A stretch of DNA of 64,000 bases from Campylobacterales bacterium. Its GTDB lineage: Bacteria > Campylobacterota > Campylobacteria > Campylobacterales > QNZT01. The stretch lies in contig JAJRSK010000036.1 in the NCBI GenBank assembly GCA_024278835.1, positions 1-64,000 of the forward strand. Reading direction: 5' to 3'. Of the stretch, positions 1-8,906 are shown one piece after another. Below the pieces are notes generated by a model, which saw only the letters and a list, made by a program, of their open reading frames with translations, did not search any database and was not told the DNA's origin. A program made the position numbers and the translations under genes. Numbering within the stretch: the stretch's first letter is position 1; each line of letters starts with the position of its first letter.

Positions 1-211
1 ACACACGCACATTATCACCCTCTTCTATCATCAGTGCATTTTTATAAAAAAGTGGGATTTCAAAACTATACTCACGTAGACGACTAGGGTCTATCAAGGT
101 AAAAGCAACCCCCTCTTTCTCAAGTCTTGAAAAAAACTCATCTACTTCTGAAAATATTACCTCTTTTATGGTATCAAAACCCAAAATTGGTGAAACTACT
201 TTAAAATTCAC
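1..211 (-). CDS. fliW: Flagellar assembly factor FliW (N-terminal part, runs off the window)
   Basis: This open frame is not in the ORF track. On the minus strand a GTG start at 211 is preceded by GGGAG with six bases of spacing, and the frame stays open to base 1. The first 70 residues begin MNFKVVSPILGFDTIKEV, the typical FliW N-terminus with its SPILGF motif, and continue with IDPSRLREYSFEIP. FliW is a small cytoplasmic protein that binds flagellin and antagonises the translational regulator CsrA, coupling flagellin synthesis to filament assembly. Divergent placement beside bamD and lon matches the C. jejuni order as I recall it. The ATG one base away (213) is followed at once by TGA, so GTG must be the start. 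Confidence 0.85.
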   Translation of the reverse strand, partial: MNFKVVSPILGFDTIKEVIFSEVDEFFSRLEKEGVAFTLIDPSRLREYSFEIPLFYKNALMIEEGDNVRV

Positions 212-351
212 ATTTAGCTCCCATTAACAGACTTCTTGTAAAATCCTACTTGAATAATTTAACACGAAGTCTATTTTTAATTAATTTAAATTTTATCATC
301 TATTATGTTAATATCGGATTTTTTAACAAAAACTTAGATAAAATCTTGGAT

Positions 352-357
352 TATAAT
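352..357 (+). promoter_or_regulatory. Probable -10 box of the bamD-lon promoter
   Basis: A perfect TATAAT lies here. No good -35 box is visible, which is common for campylobacterotal sigma-70 promoters. Transcription would start near 364, at or after the ATG at 363, which argues for the GTG start of bamD at 381. The divergent spacer 212-362 holds nothing else I can name. Confidence 0.5.
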
Positions 358-380
358 CTATCATGATAAGGAAACCTATA

Positions 381-1025
381 GTGAAACACTTAACTCTACT
401 ACTCGTTAGTATCTACCTCTTTACGGGATGTGCAAATAAACTGCAAAAAGAAGAAGAACTCTTTAACAAACCTGCTGCATTTTGGTACAAACAAATCATA
501 AAAACAGTGAAGATGGGCAACTTGGATAAAGCAGATGAAGCGTATACTTCTCTCTCTAGTGAACATGTTGCATCTCCCTTGCTAAAAGAAGCCTTGCTTA
601 TCTTGGCACAGGCGCATAAAGAACAAGAAGAGTATATCATGGCAAATTTTTATATAGATGAGTATACAAAGAGATTTGCAAGAAGTAAAAATATTGAATA
701 TTTAAAATACCTAAAAATCGAGTCAAACTACCAATCTTTTAAAAAAATAAATAGAGATCAAAAACTTCTCTTAGACACCATTGCTTCTGCCAATGCCTAT
801 ATTAAAAAGTTTCCAAGTTCTCCTTACAATCCACTTGTACAGACGATGCTGACACGACTTTATCTCACTGAACACATGTTAAACAAAAATATTGCTGCAC
901 TTTATAAAAAGACAGGCAAAAAGAAAGCCGCTGCACTTTATAAAGAAAAAATAGACAATTCTTGGCTCAAAAACACAGATGCTATTGCACCAAAAAGTGG
1001 TTTTTTGGGCAGTATTATAGATTAG
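381..1025 (+). CDS. bamD: Outer membrane assembly lipoprotein BamD (ComL family)
   Basis: Predicted 214-residue lipoprotein component of the BAM complex, which folds beta-barrel proteins into the outer membrane. The N-terminus is a hydrophobic signal peptide ending in the lipobox FTGC, followed by TPR-like helices (KADEAYTSLSSEH, PLLKEALLILAQAHK, AYIKKFPSSPYNPLVQ). The ORF track starts at ATG 363, but that codon lies only five bases past a TATAAT box and has no Shine-Dalgarno. GTG 381 has AAGGA eight bases upstream and gives a compact signal peptide, so I prefer it. The gene is ten bases upstream of lon, probably in one operon, as in C. jejuni. Family assignment is good; the exact start is inference. 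Confidence 0.85.
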   Translation: MKHLTLLLVSIYLFTGCANKLQKEEELFNKPAAFWYKQIIKTVKMGNLDKADEAYTSLSSEHVASPLLKEALLILAQAHKEQEEYIMANFYIDEYTKRFARSKNIEYLKYLKIESNYQSFKKINRDQKLLLDTIASANAYIKKFPSSPYNPLVQTMLTRLYLTEHMLNKNIAALYKKTGKKKAAALYKEKIDNSWLKNTDAIAPKSGFLGSIID

Positions 1026-1035
1026 AAAGGACGAT

Positions 1036-3456
1036 ATGCAACTTAGTAACTATGGAGATTTCCCCACCAAACTGCCTGTCATCGTAGAAGATGAACTTTT
1101 TTTATATCCTTTTATGATATCTCCCATCTTTTTAACACAAGAAAAAGATATCTTAGGGGTCAATCACGCGCTTGAAACTGACTCTTTAGCACTGGTGGTC
1201 ACATCAAAAACAAATCACGAAGGTCAAAGAACCTTTGATGATGTTTTTGATACTGGTGTTATAGGCACTATCATGAGAAAAGTTTCTCTCCCTGATGGAC
1301 GCGTGAAAATACTTTTTCAAGGTTTGGCAAAAGGTAAGATAGTAGAAGCCATACAGGAAGACCCTCTCTTGGCTGTTGTTGATATGATAGAGAGTGAAAG
1401 TGACAATAGCCTTAAAGTCGATGCTACTTTAGAAATCTTAAAGGAGAAAGTACGTACACTCTCCACGGTCTCCAATCTCTTTCATCCCGACCTTTTAAAA
1501 ACTATCGAAGAAAATGATGAACCTAACAGACTAGCCGATCTCATCTCCAGCACTATAAAGCTCAAAAAAGAGCAAGCGTATGCACTTTTTGCCCAAGAGA
1601 GCCTAGAGAAGAGACTCTTTATGTTGATTGAATATATATCAGAAGAGATTAACGCCAACAAACTACAGCGTGAAATCAAATCAAAAGTGCACTCCAAGAT
1701 TGAACAAGTCAATAAAGAGTACTTCTTAAAAGAACAACTCAAACAGATCCAACAAGAGTTAGGGACTGATACACAAAGAGAAGAAGAGATTGAAGAGTAT
1801 CGTCAAAAGCTAGAAGATAAAAAACAATTTTTAAAAGAAGATGCCTATAAAGAGATAAACAAACAGATAGATAGATTTTCTCGTATGCATCCAGACTCTG
1901 CAGATGCTAATGTCATCCAAGGGTATCTTGATTGGGTACTGGATATCCCTTATGGGAAGTATTCAAAACGGAAACTAGATATCCATGAAGTAAAAAAACA
2001 ACTTGAAGCGGATCACTACTCACTTGAAAAACCAAAAGAGCGCATAGAAGAGTATTTTGCTGTCAAAGAATTGATGCAACTTCGGGGTATAAAAAGTGAA
2101 GATAACCAAGCCGCTATCATCTGCTTTGCAGGCCCTCCAGGTGTGGGTAAAACTTCACTTGCTAACTCTATCGCCAAGGCACTTAAGCGTAAACTTGTAC
2201 GTATCGCGCTAGGTGGGTTAGAAGATGTCAATGAGCTTCGAGGACATAGAAGAACCTATATAGGTGCCATGCCTGGACGTATCGTACAAGGACTCATAGA
2301 GGCAAAAGAGATGGATCCGGTGATGGTGCTAGATGAGATAGATAAAGTCGCTCGTGGCCAGCGTGGAGACCCTACATCTGTATTATTAGAGATACTAGAC
2401 CCTGAACAAAACAAAGAATTTCGTGACTATTATCTAAACTTCAACCTTGACCTATCACGCGTAGTATTTATCGCTACGGCCAATGAGATAGGACATATCC
2501 CTGCACCACTTCGTGACCGTATGGAATTTATCTTTTTAAGTTCGTATACGCCACAAGAGAAATTTCAAATCGCTAAAAAATATCTCATTCCACAAGAGTT
2601 AAAAAAGCATGGTCTTAAAAATTCCGAAATAAGCATCAATAAAGCAGCCCTTGAGATGATGATTGCCAACTATACCAGAGAAGCGGGAGTGAGAAACCTA
2701 AGACGAAAAATAGCCGTTATACTGAGAAAAGTAGCCAAACAAATTCTTTTAAATTCAGATATTGGTAAAGTGACCATCACAACAAAAAACCTTCCAGACT
2801 ACTTAGACAAAGAAGTTTTTTCAATCGATGAAAAAGATAAAAAAGATTTAATAGGCGTAGTCAATGGTCTTGCATGGACAAGTGTTGGTGGAGATGTGCT
2901 TAAGATAGAAGCGCTCAAGATTGAGGGCAAAGGTGCTATTCAACTCACCGGAAGTCTTGGTGATGTGATGAAAGAGTCAGCAAGAATTGCACTGAGTGTC
3001 GTAAAAGTACTCATAGACGACAAAAAACTGAAGATTGATACAAAAAAAATTCCACTAACAGCCAAAGAGAAAGCTGACAAAATCACACCAAAAGCAAGTG
3101 ATATCTATAAGCGGTATGATTTACATATCCATGTCCCAGAAGGGGCAACGCCAAAAGATGGACCAAGTGCTGGTGTAGCGATGACTACGGTCATCGCCTC
3201 TATCCTATCAGATACAAAGATACGCGCAGATGTCGCTATGACAGGAGAAGTTACTTTGGTAGGGAAGGTATTGCCTATTGGTGGATTAAAAGAGAAACTT
3301 ATCGCTGCCTATACCGCTAAAATGAAGACCATCATGATACCTATGAAAAACTATGAAAACGACTTAAATGACATACCCGATGAAGTGCTAGATGCACTAG
3401 AGATTATCGGTGTTAAACATGTTGATGAAGTACTCAAAGTAGCACTCGTAAAATAG
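1036..3456 (+). CDS. lon: ATP-dependent protease La (Lon)
   Basis: The 806-residue product is a full-length cytoplasmic Lon protease that degrades misfolded and short-lived regulatory proteins. It has an N-terminal substrate-binding domain starting FPTKLPVIVEDELFLYP, a coiled-coil region around residues 180-270, an AAA+ module with Walker A GPPGVGKTS at about 366 and Walker B MVLDEIDK, and a C-terminal protease domain. The catalytic serine is in PKDGPSAG (about S711) and its lysine partner in GGLKEKL (about K752). The start ATG follows GAAAGGACGAT, a good ribosome site. It is co-transcribed with bamD and ends at a hairpin shared with the convergent NUDIX gene. Nothing is missing compared with the family. 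Confidence 0.97.
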   Translation: MQLSNYGDFPTKLPVIVEDELFLYPFMISPIFLTQEKDILGVNHALETDSLALVVTSKTNHEGQRTFDDVFDTGVIGTIMRKVSLPDGRVKILFQGLAKGKIVEAIQEDPLLAVVDMIESESDNSLKVDATLEILKEKVRTLSTVSNLFHPDLLKTIEENDEPNRLADLISSTIKLKKEQAYALFAQESLEKRLFMLIEYISEEINANKLQREIKSKVHSKIEQVNKEYFLKEQLKQIQQELGTDTQREEEIEEYRQKLEDKKQFLKEDAYKEINKQIDRFSRMHPDSADANVIQGYLDWVLDIPYGKYSKRKLDIHEVKKQLEADHYSLEKPKERIEEYFAVKELMQLRGIKSEDNQAAIICFAGPPGVGKTSLANSIAKALKRKLVRIALGGLEDVNELRGHRRTYIGAMPGRIVQGLIEAKEMDPVMVLDEIDKVARGQRGDPTSVLLEILDPEQNKEFRDYYLNFNLDLSRVVFIATANEIGHIPAPLRDRMEFIFLSSYTPQEKFQIAKKYLIPQELKKHGLKNSEISINKAALEMMIANYTREAGVRNLRRKIAVILRKVAKQILLNSDIGKVTITTKNLPDYLDKEVFSIDEKDKKDLIGVVNGLAWTSVGGDVLKIEALKIEGKGAIQLTGSLGDVMKESARIALSVVKVLIDDKKLKIDTKKIPLTAKEKADKITPKASDIYKRYDLHIHVPEGATPKDGPSAGVAMTTVIASILSDTKIRADVAMTGEVTLVGKVLPIGGLKEKLIAAYTAKMKTIMIPMKNYENDLNDIPDEVLDALEIIGVKHVDEVLKVALVK

Positions 3457-3463
3457 AAATTTG

Positions 3464-3487
3464 AAGAGTCCTTAACCGGACTCTTTT
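3464..3487. terminator. Convergent hairpin terminator between lon and the NUDIX gene
   Basis: AAGAGTCC (3464-3471) pairs with GGACTCTT (3478-3485) across a six-base loop and is followed by TT on the plus strand. It lies eight bases after the lon stop and overlaps the NUDIX stop codon, so it can serve both converging transcripts. Confidence 0.75.
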
Positions 3488-4055
3488 ACCTCTTATTTTC
3501 AAAAAACCAATAAAAAGAAAATAATAACCCTGGTGTTTTAGCGAGGCTCTCATCAAACATAAATGTTTGTGTCTCTTTTAAAGGGAGATAAATCACCTCT
3601 ATCTCTTCATGGTCTATGCCACCACCCGCACCTTTTTTCATCTTTTCATTGATTTTCGCATAATAAACCGTCTGTTTTCCACCAGCAAATCCAACTGCTG
3701 TGTGAAAAGCAGTAATTTTCTCTATGGCTTCAAGTGGCACTTCATAGCCACACTCTTCCATGATTTCTTCTTGCGCAATCACCTTGATATCTTTGGCTTT
3801 ATCTACTAATCCTGCACATAATTCATAGGTATAGCCGTCATTGTTGTGCATGAAAATCGCTGGTCGAAACTGCTTTACCAAGACAAAAGCATCTTTTTCT
3901 TCATGATAAAGTAAGATAGAGACAGAATCATGCGTATTGGCTATCTCCCAAGTTTTTTCGATGCCACTTTGCACATAGGTGATGAGACGCGGTTTAATGA
4001 ACTGTGGATTTTCACAGGGTTCTATTTTGATTATTTTTATGCTATCAGTAGCCAT
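3486..4055 (-). CDS. NUDIX hydrolase, nucleoside-diphosphate-sugar pyrophosphatase type
   Basis: The 189-residue product has the NUDIX fold with a degenerate but recognisable box, GLVDKAKDIKVIAQEEIMEECGYEV, in which the usual REUXEE core reads EEIMEE. The ELCAGLVDK context resembles the NUDT14/ADP-ribose or UDP-sugar pyrophosphatase branch. It likely hydrolyses an NDP-sugar to the sugar phosphate and NMP in the cytoplasm; the exact substrate cannot be read from the sequence. It overlaps the 3' end of mgtE by 19 bases, so the two are probably translated from one message. The arginine normally first in REUXEE is replaced by glutamate, worth noting before assigning activity. Confidence 0.8.
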   Translation of the reverse strand: MATDSIKIIKIEPCENPQFIKPRLITYVQSGIEKTWEIANTHDSVSILLYHEEKDAFVLVKQFRPAIFMHNNDGYTYELCAGLVDKAKDIKVIAQEEIMEECGYEVPLEAIEKITAFHTAVGFAGGKQTVYYAKINEKMKKGAGGGIDHEEIEVIYLPLKETQTFMFDESLAKTPGLLFSFYWFFENKR

Positions 4056-5407
4056 TTTGCAAGTCCTAAAAAGCTAAAAAATCCAACAACATCTGTTACT
4101 GTTGTTAAGATAACCGTACTACCAACAGCGGGGTCAATGTTGGCACGTTTGAGCACCAATGGCACGACTGCACCAAATAAACCAGCTGCAAAAAGATTAA
4201 CTACCATAGACAAGGCGATGACGACACCAAGCATAGGAATACCAAACCACACATATGCCACTAACCCTAAAATAACAGCAAAGATAGCACCATTGGCAAG
4301 TGCCAAGCTTACCTCTTTTTTTATCGTCTCTTTGGCATTTTCTAGTTCGATATCACCTAGCGCTAGCCGTCTTACAGTAACCGTCAGCGTCTGCGTACCA
4401 GCATTGCCACCCATGGAAGCAACGATAGGCATAAGAACTGCCAATGCAACAAAAGTTTGTATCGTTTCATCAAAGTATTGGATAACAAATGACGCTAAAA
4501 TCGCGGTGATGAGATTTAGCAAGAGCCAAGAACCCCGTTTTTTCCCAGCCTCAAAGAAATTCTCCTCTTCCTCGGCTTCATCATCAACACCGGCTAAGTT
4601 ATAGATTTGTTCTGTGGCACTCTCTTGGAGAACATCATAAATATCATCAGACGTGATACGTCCTACCAATTCACCATGATAATTGACAACTGGAGCAACT
4701 GACAAATCATGTTCTTTGAAAAACTGTGCTACATCATCGATATCTTCATCATCTTTGACATATTGGGACTTATAATCCTCTTCTTGTTCTAAAAGCATCT
4801 CTTTATAGGTTTTAGAAAAATCAAAAGTAATCAAGTCTTGAAAGGGAATCGTAAACATCAACTTACCAAAGGTTCCCACGATAAAAACATTATGTGTATC
4901 TATCAACCTATCATCTTTTTTATGTTCTTTAAGTCTAGCTATAGAGTCTTGTATCACTTCATCATAAGAGGCTGAAAAAAGCTCTGTCTGCATATATGCA
5001 CCCGCTTGATTTTCATCATAGCGTTTAAGCTTCTTGATCTCTTCTTGATCTTCTTCATCAAGAGAAGAAAGAATCGCATCTGCTTTTTCCTGATCAATAT
5101 CTTCAATATCTTGAATCAAATCCGTTGCATCATCACTATCAAGTTCCCCGATGACCTCTGCCATCTCATGATGAGGAAGTTCATTAATAACATTTTTAAG
5201 ATGTTTTTCTGGAAGTTCTAAGGCAATATCACCAAGATATTCGTTTGGAATCTTTTGTAGGTATGCATTGAAAAGTGTCTCATCACTTTTATGTATCTGC
5301 TTAAGTGCCTTTGCTATCTCCGTAGCAGAGATATTTGTATGGGCTGGGTCTTCTAAGAAGCCCTCTAAAAGATTGATGTAGCTCTCTATCTCTTTATCTA
5401 TTGGCAT
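4037..5407 (-). CDS. mgtE: MgtE-family magnesium transporter
   Basis: The 456-residue product has the full MgtE architecture. An alpha-helical N domain (LPEKHLKNVINELPHHEMAEVIGELDSDDATDLIQDI) is followed by two CBS domains (YMQTELFSASYDEV... and DLSVAPVVNYHGELVGRITSDDIYDV), a connecting helix and a C-terminal five-helix membrane domain with AVLMPIVASMGGNAGTQTLTV. MgtE is a Mg2+-gated channel of the inner membrane; the N and CBS domains sense cytoplasmic Mg2+ and close the pore. The gene overlaps the NUDIX gene downstream. A long imperfect hairpin lies about 27 bases upstream of its start. No classical M-box riboswitch fits in the short leader. Confidence 0.95.
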   Translation of the reverse strand: MPIDKEIESYINLLEGFLEDPAHTNISATEIAKALKQIHKSDETLFNAYLQKIPNEYLGDIALELPEKHLKNVINELPHHEMAEVIGELDSDDATDLIQDIEDIDQEKADAILSSLDEEDQEEIKKLKRYDENQAGAYMQTELFSASYDEVIQDSIARLKEHKKDDRLIDTHNVFIVGTFGKLMFTIPFQDLITFDFSKTYKEMLLEQEEDYKSQYVKDDEDIDDVAQFFKEHDLSVAPVVNYHGELVGRITSDDIYDVLQESATEQIYNLAGVDDEAEEEENFFEAGKKRGSWLLLNLITAILASFVIQYFDETIQTFVALAVLMPIVASMGGNAGTQTLTVTVRRLALGDIELENAKETIKKEVSLALANGAIFAVILGLVAYVWFGIPMLGVVIALSMVVNLFAAGLFGAVVPLVLKRANIDPAVGSTVILTTVTDVVGFFSFLGLAKWLLIA

Positions 5408-5433
5408 AAAAAGCTCCCTCCCACATTTGTTTT

Positions 5434-5490
5434 AGGGCACTTCGAAAAACCTAGTGATGTTATGAGTATCTAGGGTTTTCAAGGTGCCCT
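5434..5490. terminator. Long imperfect hairpin between the M23 peptidase gene and mgtE
   Basis: Two 21-base arms (5434-5454 and 5470-5490) begin AGGGCAC and end GTGCCCT and pair with a few mismatches around a 15-base loop. No clear T tract follows on the minus strand. It may end the peptidase transcript, attenuate read-through into mgtE, or be a structured mgtE leader. Confidence 0.5.
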
Positions 5491-5509
5491 TTAATATATC
5501 AAACTTTTA

Positions 5510-6730
5510 CTAAACGGCATCTTTAGTACTGTTTTCTTCCGATGAGTCTAACTCCTCAAGGGATACCCCTACCTTACTACTACATTTATCTACCTCAAGT
5601 AAATTTTTCATCTTTTGCATATAAATTTTTGTGCTTGCATTAAATGCAGCTCTTTTACTACCACTTAAGCCTTTGGTAAAGACTATTTTCAGAGCAGGAT
5701 TTATCCAACGATTATTGAGACTCAAACCAAAGTGAAGGTGTGGGCCTGTACTTCTACCAGTATTGCCAGAGCGCGCGATAAGTTGCCCTGTTTTTACTTT
5801 TTGTCCTACATGCACTTTGTAACTATTAAGATGGGCATATAGTGTTTTATAACCTGAAGCGTGTTTAAGTACCACCGTCTTACCATATCCACCTTTTCTA
5901 CCAGCAAATATCACTTTGCCTGAATATGCTGCTTTGATAGCTGTACCTATCGGTGTGGCGTAATCTATACCATGGTGTGCGCGATAACGCTTTAATATAG
6001 GATGCCATCTCTTTTGGGTAAAACGCGAAGAGATACGTTTATAACGACAAGGTACAATAAAAGAAGAGGTGTTTGTGGTTTTACCCTTTTGGTCATAATA
6101 CTTTCCATCAAGAGCCAAAAACTGATATCTTTTTTTGCCACCCTCTTCTATCATCGCTGCTTCTATCTTTTGTTCACCAAAAAACTTTCCTAATCTTTTT
6201 TTCTCTGTATAGTAGACGATTAGCTTATCACCCAAACGAATCTTTTTAAAATTTACTATTTTGCGAAAAAGTTGTGTGATAGCCAAAGAGAGTTCATAGT
6301 TTTCTGTCTTTTTTAAGATATCTTTAGAAGGGATATCCTCAAAAGTAATCATTAGGGATTTTTTATTGGTCTCATAGATGATTGGGATGACAGAAGCCTT
6401 ATATTCACCATCTTCCCCTATCATGATATGTAACTCTAACTCGTCATTGAGAGGTAGTAATACTTGTTCTATCTGTCCATTTTCATCTTTAAGAACTTGA
6501 TAAAGGGTATTGATACGAATATCCGCTAAGAGTTTTTCATCTTCAGAATCTAGTTCATAGTATAGCTTCAGAGGAATCATGTTTTCTTGTAAAAAAGCCA
6601 AGAGTGTTTCGCCTCTCCCCCAAACCTTATCTTGCACCATTTTATGACTTAAAGGCACCGCAAAAAGTGAATTGAGAAACAGAAAAGTGAGAAAAAAAAG
6701 TGTTTTAAACAAGTGTAAAAATCCCCTCAT
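5510..6730 (-). CDS. M23-family peptidoglycan metallopeptidase (Csd3/Pgp-type)
   Basis: The 406-residue product is a predicted secreted peptidoglycan endopeptidase. It has an N-terminal hydrophobic signal or anchor (FKTLFFLTFLFLNSLFA), a central region of about 200 residues typical of Csd3-like proteins, and a C-terminal LytM/M23 domain. That domain carries the zinc motifs HHGIDYATPIGTAI and GPHLHFGLSLN, plus YAHLNSYKVHVGQKVKTGQLIARSGNTG. Such enzymes trim cross-links and shape helical cells in Helicobacter and Campylobacter. The acidic C-terminal tail of about 40 residues (LEELDSSEENSTKD) is outside the domain. The gene diverges from the PgbA-like gene, as in C. jejuni. One TATCATGATA copy inside it encodes HIMIG. 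Confidence 0.9.
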   Translation of the reverse strand: MRGFLHLFKTLFFLTFLFLNSLFAVPLSHKMVQDKVWGRGETLLAFLQENMIPLKLYYELDSEDEKLLADIRINTLYQVLKDENGQIEQVLLPLNDELELHIMIGEDGEYKASVIPIIYETNKKSLMITFEDIPSKDILKKTENYELSLAITQLFRKIVNFKKIRLGDKLIVYYTEKKRLGKFFGEQKIEAAMIEEGGKKRYQFLALDGKYYDQKGKTTNTSSFIVPCRYKRISSRFTQKRWHPILKRYRAHHGIDYATPIGTAIKAAYSGKVIFAGRKGGYGKTVVLKHASGYKTLYAHLNSYKVHVGQKVKTGQLIARSGNTGRSTGPHLHFGLSLNNRWINPALKIVFTKGLSGSKRAAFNASTKIYMQKMKNLLEVDKCSSKVGVSLEELDSSEENSTKDAV

Positions 6731-6771
6731 ATTTTATGAATCGTAGTATACTAAAAGTAAATAAATTTTTT

Positions 6772-6779
6772 TGTATAAT
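6772..6779 (+). promoter_or_regulatory. Promoter -10 element (TGTATAAT) of the PgbA-like/glcD/rbn operon
   Basis: TGTATAAT lies 25 bases before ATG 6805, with GAAGG between them. It sits downstream of the ORF-track start at 6736, which supports the later start. Confidence 0.5.
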
Positions 6780-6804
6780 AAGTCAAAAATATAGAAGGTA
6801 CTTA

Positions 6805-7524
6805 ATGAAAAATATTTTCACACTCTTAACATTACTCAGCGTAACACTTTTTGCACAAGTGGATTTTAGCCCTTATAAAACAGATATTCTTTCACTCGAG
6901 AAAGATACTGTTAGCATTAAAGGTTCTGCAAACATTGCACTGGGTGCTACGGGTGTTATTATCCACTCCTTTGATGAAAGCCATCAAACTATCATCGCCA
7001 ATGTGGAAGTTATCAAACGAGAGGGCGATACACTTCGCTTAAAAGTCTCTTCATTTAATGCTATTCCACAAGAAGCACTTCCTACATACAACATTGCTCC
7101 CAAAATAGGTGACAGTGTGATTTTAAACTTTTTATATAACAGAGCCATGGCAATAGTACCTGATGAGGAGACCTATAAACTAGTGACAAAAAGTTATAAG
7201 ACCTTTACGTGGATTCATCCGGATATCTTTGCCACTAAGTTAGCCAAGTCCTATAATCCTACACCAACAAGAGAGATATTTCAAGAAGAGTGTATTGCAC
7301 AAAATGTAGGGCTATTGCTATTTGCCATCAAAGGCAAAGGTCACTTTGTAGATTGTCACAGTTTTAAAACCATCAATACTATTCCTCTCCCTGAGGCAAG
7401 TTCAGTAAAGCTCCCTTTTTATAGTCGCTTAGCTGCGATAAAAGGAAGAATATTTGGACTTTTTGGTGGTAAAGGTGTGATAAATTATGACAGCTTTTAT
7501 AGCAAATTATTAGAGGATAAATAA
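6805..7524 (+). CDS. PgbA-like (plasminogen-binding N-terminal domain) exported protein
   Basis: I start this gene at ATG 6805, not the track's 6736. ATG 6805 has GAAGG upstream, gives a clean signal peptide (MKNIFTLLTLLSVTLFAQ), and lies after a TATAAT box. The mature region of about 220 residues resembles the PgbA/PgbB N-terminal domain of Helicobacter, with FSPYKTDILSLEKDTVSIKGSANIALGATG near the start. Function outside Helicobacter is unknown; plasminogen binding should not be assumed in an environmental bacterium. The stop overlaps the glcD start (TAATG), so it is the first gene of a PgbA-glcD-rbn operon, also seen in C. jejuni as I recall it. Confidence 0.7.
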   Translation: MKNIFTLLTLLSVTLFAQVDFSPYKTDILSLEKDTVSIKGSANIALGATGVIIHSFDESHQTIIANVEVIKREGDTLRLKVSSFNAIPQEALPTYNIAPKIGDSVILNFLYNRAMAIVPDEETYKLVTKSYKTFTWIHPDIFATKLAKSYNPTPTREIFQEECIAQNVGLLLFAIKGKGHFVDCHSFKTINTIPLPEASSVKLPFYSRLAAIKGRIFGLFGGKGVINYDSFYSKLLEDK

Positions 7525-8906
7525 TGCTAGATAAAAAATATCTCAAAGCCTTTAAAAAGATTGTTGGTGATGACAATGTGTATGATGACAAGGCTCATAT
7601 GATTGCCTACTCTTACGATGCCACACGTACACGTTATGAGCCTGACGCAGTTATCTTTCCTAGAGATGAAGATGATGTTTCCAAGATACTTGCCTATTGT
7701 AATGAACATGCCATCGTTATTACCCCTCGTGGTGCTGGGTCTGGCTTTACAGGTGGAGCACTACCTGCCAATGGTGGTATCGTTCTTGCCATGGAAAAAT
7801 ATATGAATAAAATCATAGAAATCGACCTTCAAAATATGTTAGCCATCGTACAACCGGGTGTTATCAACATGGATTTACAAAAGCATGTTGAGGAGCTAGG
7901 ACTTTTTTATCCACCAGATCCCGCTTCTGAACAGTACTCCACACTAGGAGGCAATGTCAGTGAAAATGCAGGGGGTATGCGTGCTGCCAAGTATGGCATC
8001 ACTAAAGATTATGTCATGGCGCTTCGCGCTGTACGCCCCAATGGCGACATCATCAGAGCAGGAAAACGTACTATCAAGGATGTTGCTGGTTATAATGTCG
8101 CAGGGATTTTGATAGCGAGTGAGGGTACGCTTGCTGTCATCACAGAAATCACGCTCAAGCTCTTACCAAAACCACAATTTGCCAAATCCTATATGGCAGT
8201 CTTTCCTAGTGTGGACAATGCAATGAACGCTGTCTTTAAATCACTCGCGGCGGGTGCAAATCCAGTGGCAATGGAATTCATCGATTCTCTTGCTGTCAAA
8301 GCTATTAAAGAGAAACTTGGCGTTGAACTACCTGAAGATGCTGGTGCACTTCTCATCGGTGATGTCGACGGCAACGTAACAGAGGAAGTTGCTTTTCAGA
8401 TAGAGACACTACAAAACTCTTTTAAGGAAAATGGCTGTTCTGCCTTTTTGGTAGCAGAGGATACAAAAGAGAGAGAAGAGATTTGGTACGCCAGACGCAA
8501 TGTCTCACAATGTGTCACCGTCTATGGCTCTAAAAAGCTCAATGAAGATATCTCCGTACCACGGAGTCTGCTTCCTGAGGCACTCAAAGAGATTTATAAA
8601 ATAGGTGAAAAATATGGCTTTTCTGTACCCTGCTTTGGGCATGCGGGTGATGGCAATATCCATGTCAATGTCATGGTCGATGGCAGCGATGAAAAACAGT
8701 TATCCGATGGGCACAAAGCTATCGAAGAAATTTTTCAACTCGTCGTCGATATGGGGGGTACGCTTAGTGGGGAGCATGGTATCGGTCTCTCTAAAGCACC
8801 ATTTATGGATATCGCCTTTAGCAAAGAAGAGAGTCAACTTTTTGCGGATATCAAAAAAGCCTTTGACCCTAACAATATCTTAAACCCGGGGAAGATGGGA
8901 CTATGA
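7524..8906 (+). CDS. glcD: FAD-linked oxidase, GlcD-type (glycolate/D-lactate dehydrogenase subunit)
   Basis: The 460-residue product is a VAO-type flavoprotein. The FAD-binding PCMH domain occupies roughly residues 40-220 (VITPRGAGSGFTGGALPANGG, YPPDPASEQYSTLGGNVSENAGG). The C-terminal FAD-oxidase domain contains PCFGHAGDGNIHVNV and SGEHGIGLSKAPF, with the His and Glu residues typical of D-2-hydroxy-acid dehydrogenases. It likely oxidises glycolate or D-lactate in the cytoplasm and passes electrons onward. No glcE or glcF neighbour is present in the window, so a partner is elsewhere or it acts alone. Its start overlaps the upstream stop and its stop overlaps rbn, indicating translational coupling. 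Confidence 0.9.
   Translation: MLDKKYLKAFKKIVGDDNVYDDKAHMIAYSYDATRTRYEPDAVIFPRDEDDVSKILAYCNEHAIVITPRGAGSGFTGGALPANGGIVLAMEKYMNKIIEIDLQNMLAIVQPGVINMDLQKHVEELGLFYPPDPASEQYSTLGGNVSENAGGMRAAKYGITKDYVMALRAVRPNGDIIRAGKRTIKDVAGYNVAGILIASEGTLAVITEITLKLLPKPQFAKSYMAVFPSVDNAMNAVFKSLAAGANPVAMEFIDSLAVKAIKEKLGVELPEDAGALLIGDVDGNVTEEVAFQIETLQNSFKENGCSAFLVAEDTKEREEIWYARRNVSQCVTVYGSKKLNEDISVPRSLLPEALKEIYKIGEKYGFSVPCFGHAGDGNIHVNVMVDGSDEKQLSDGHKAIEEIFQLVVDMGGTLSGEHGIGLSKAPFMDIAFSKEESQLFADIKKAFDPNNILNPGKMGL

Noticed and set aside
3330-3340. Nine-of-ten matches to the palindrome (for example cATCATGATA near 3331, 10275, 21208, 38776, and TATCATGATG near 13508, 13936, 15004)
   Set aside because: Not counted as members because the tenth base breaks the palindrome; they may be decayed or precursor copies, but counting them by eye would bias the total.
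3930-4604. Plus-strand 224-residue ORF
   Set aside because: It lies antisense to mgtE and the NUDIX gene, has no recognisable domain, and both minus-strand genes are clear families.
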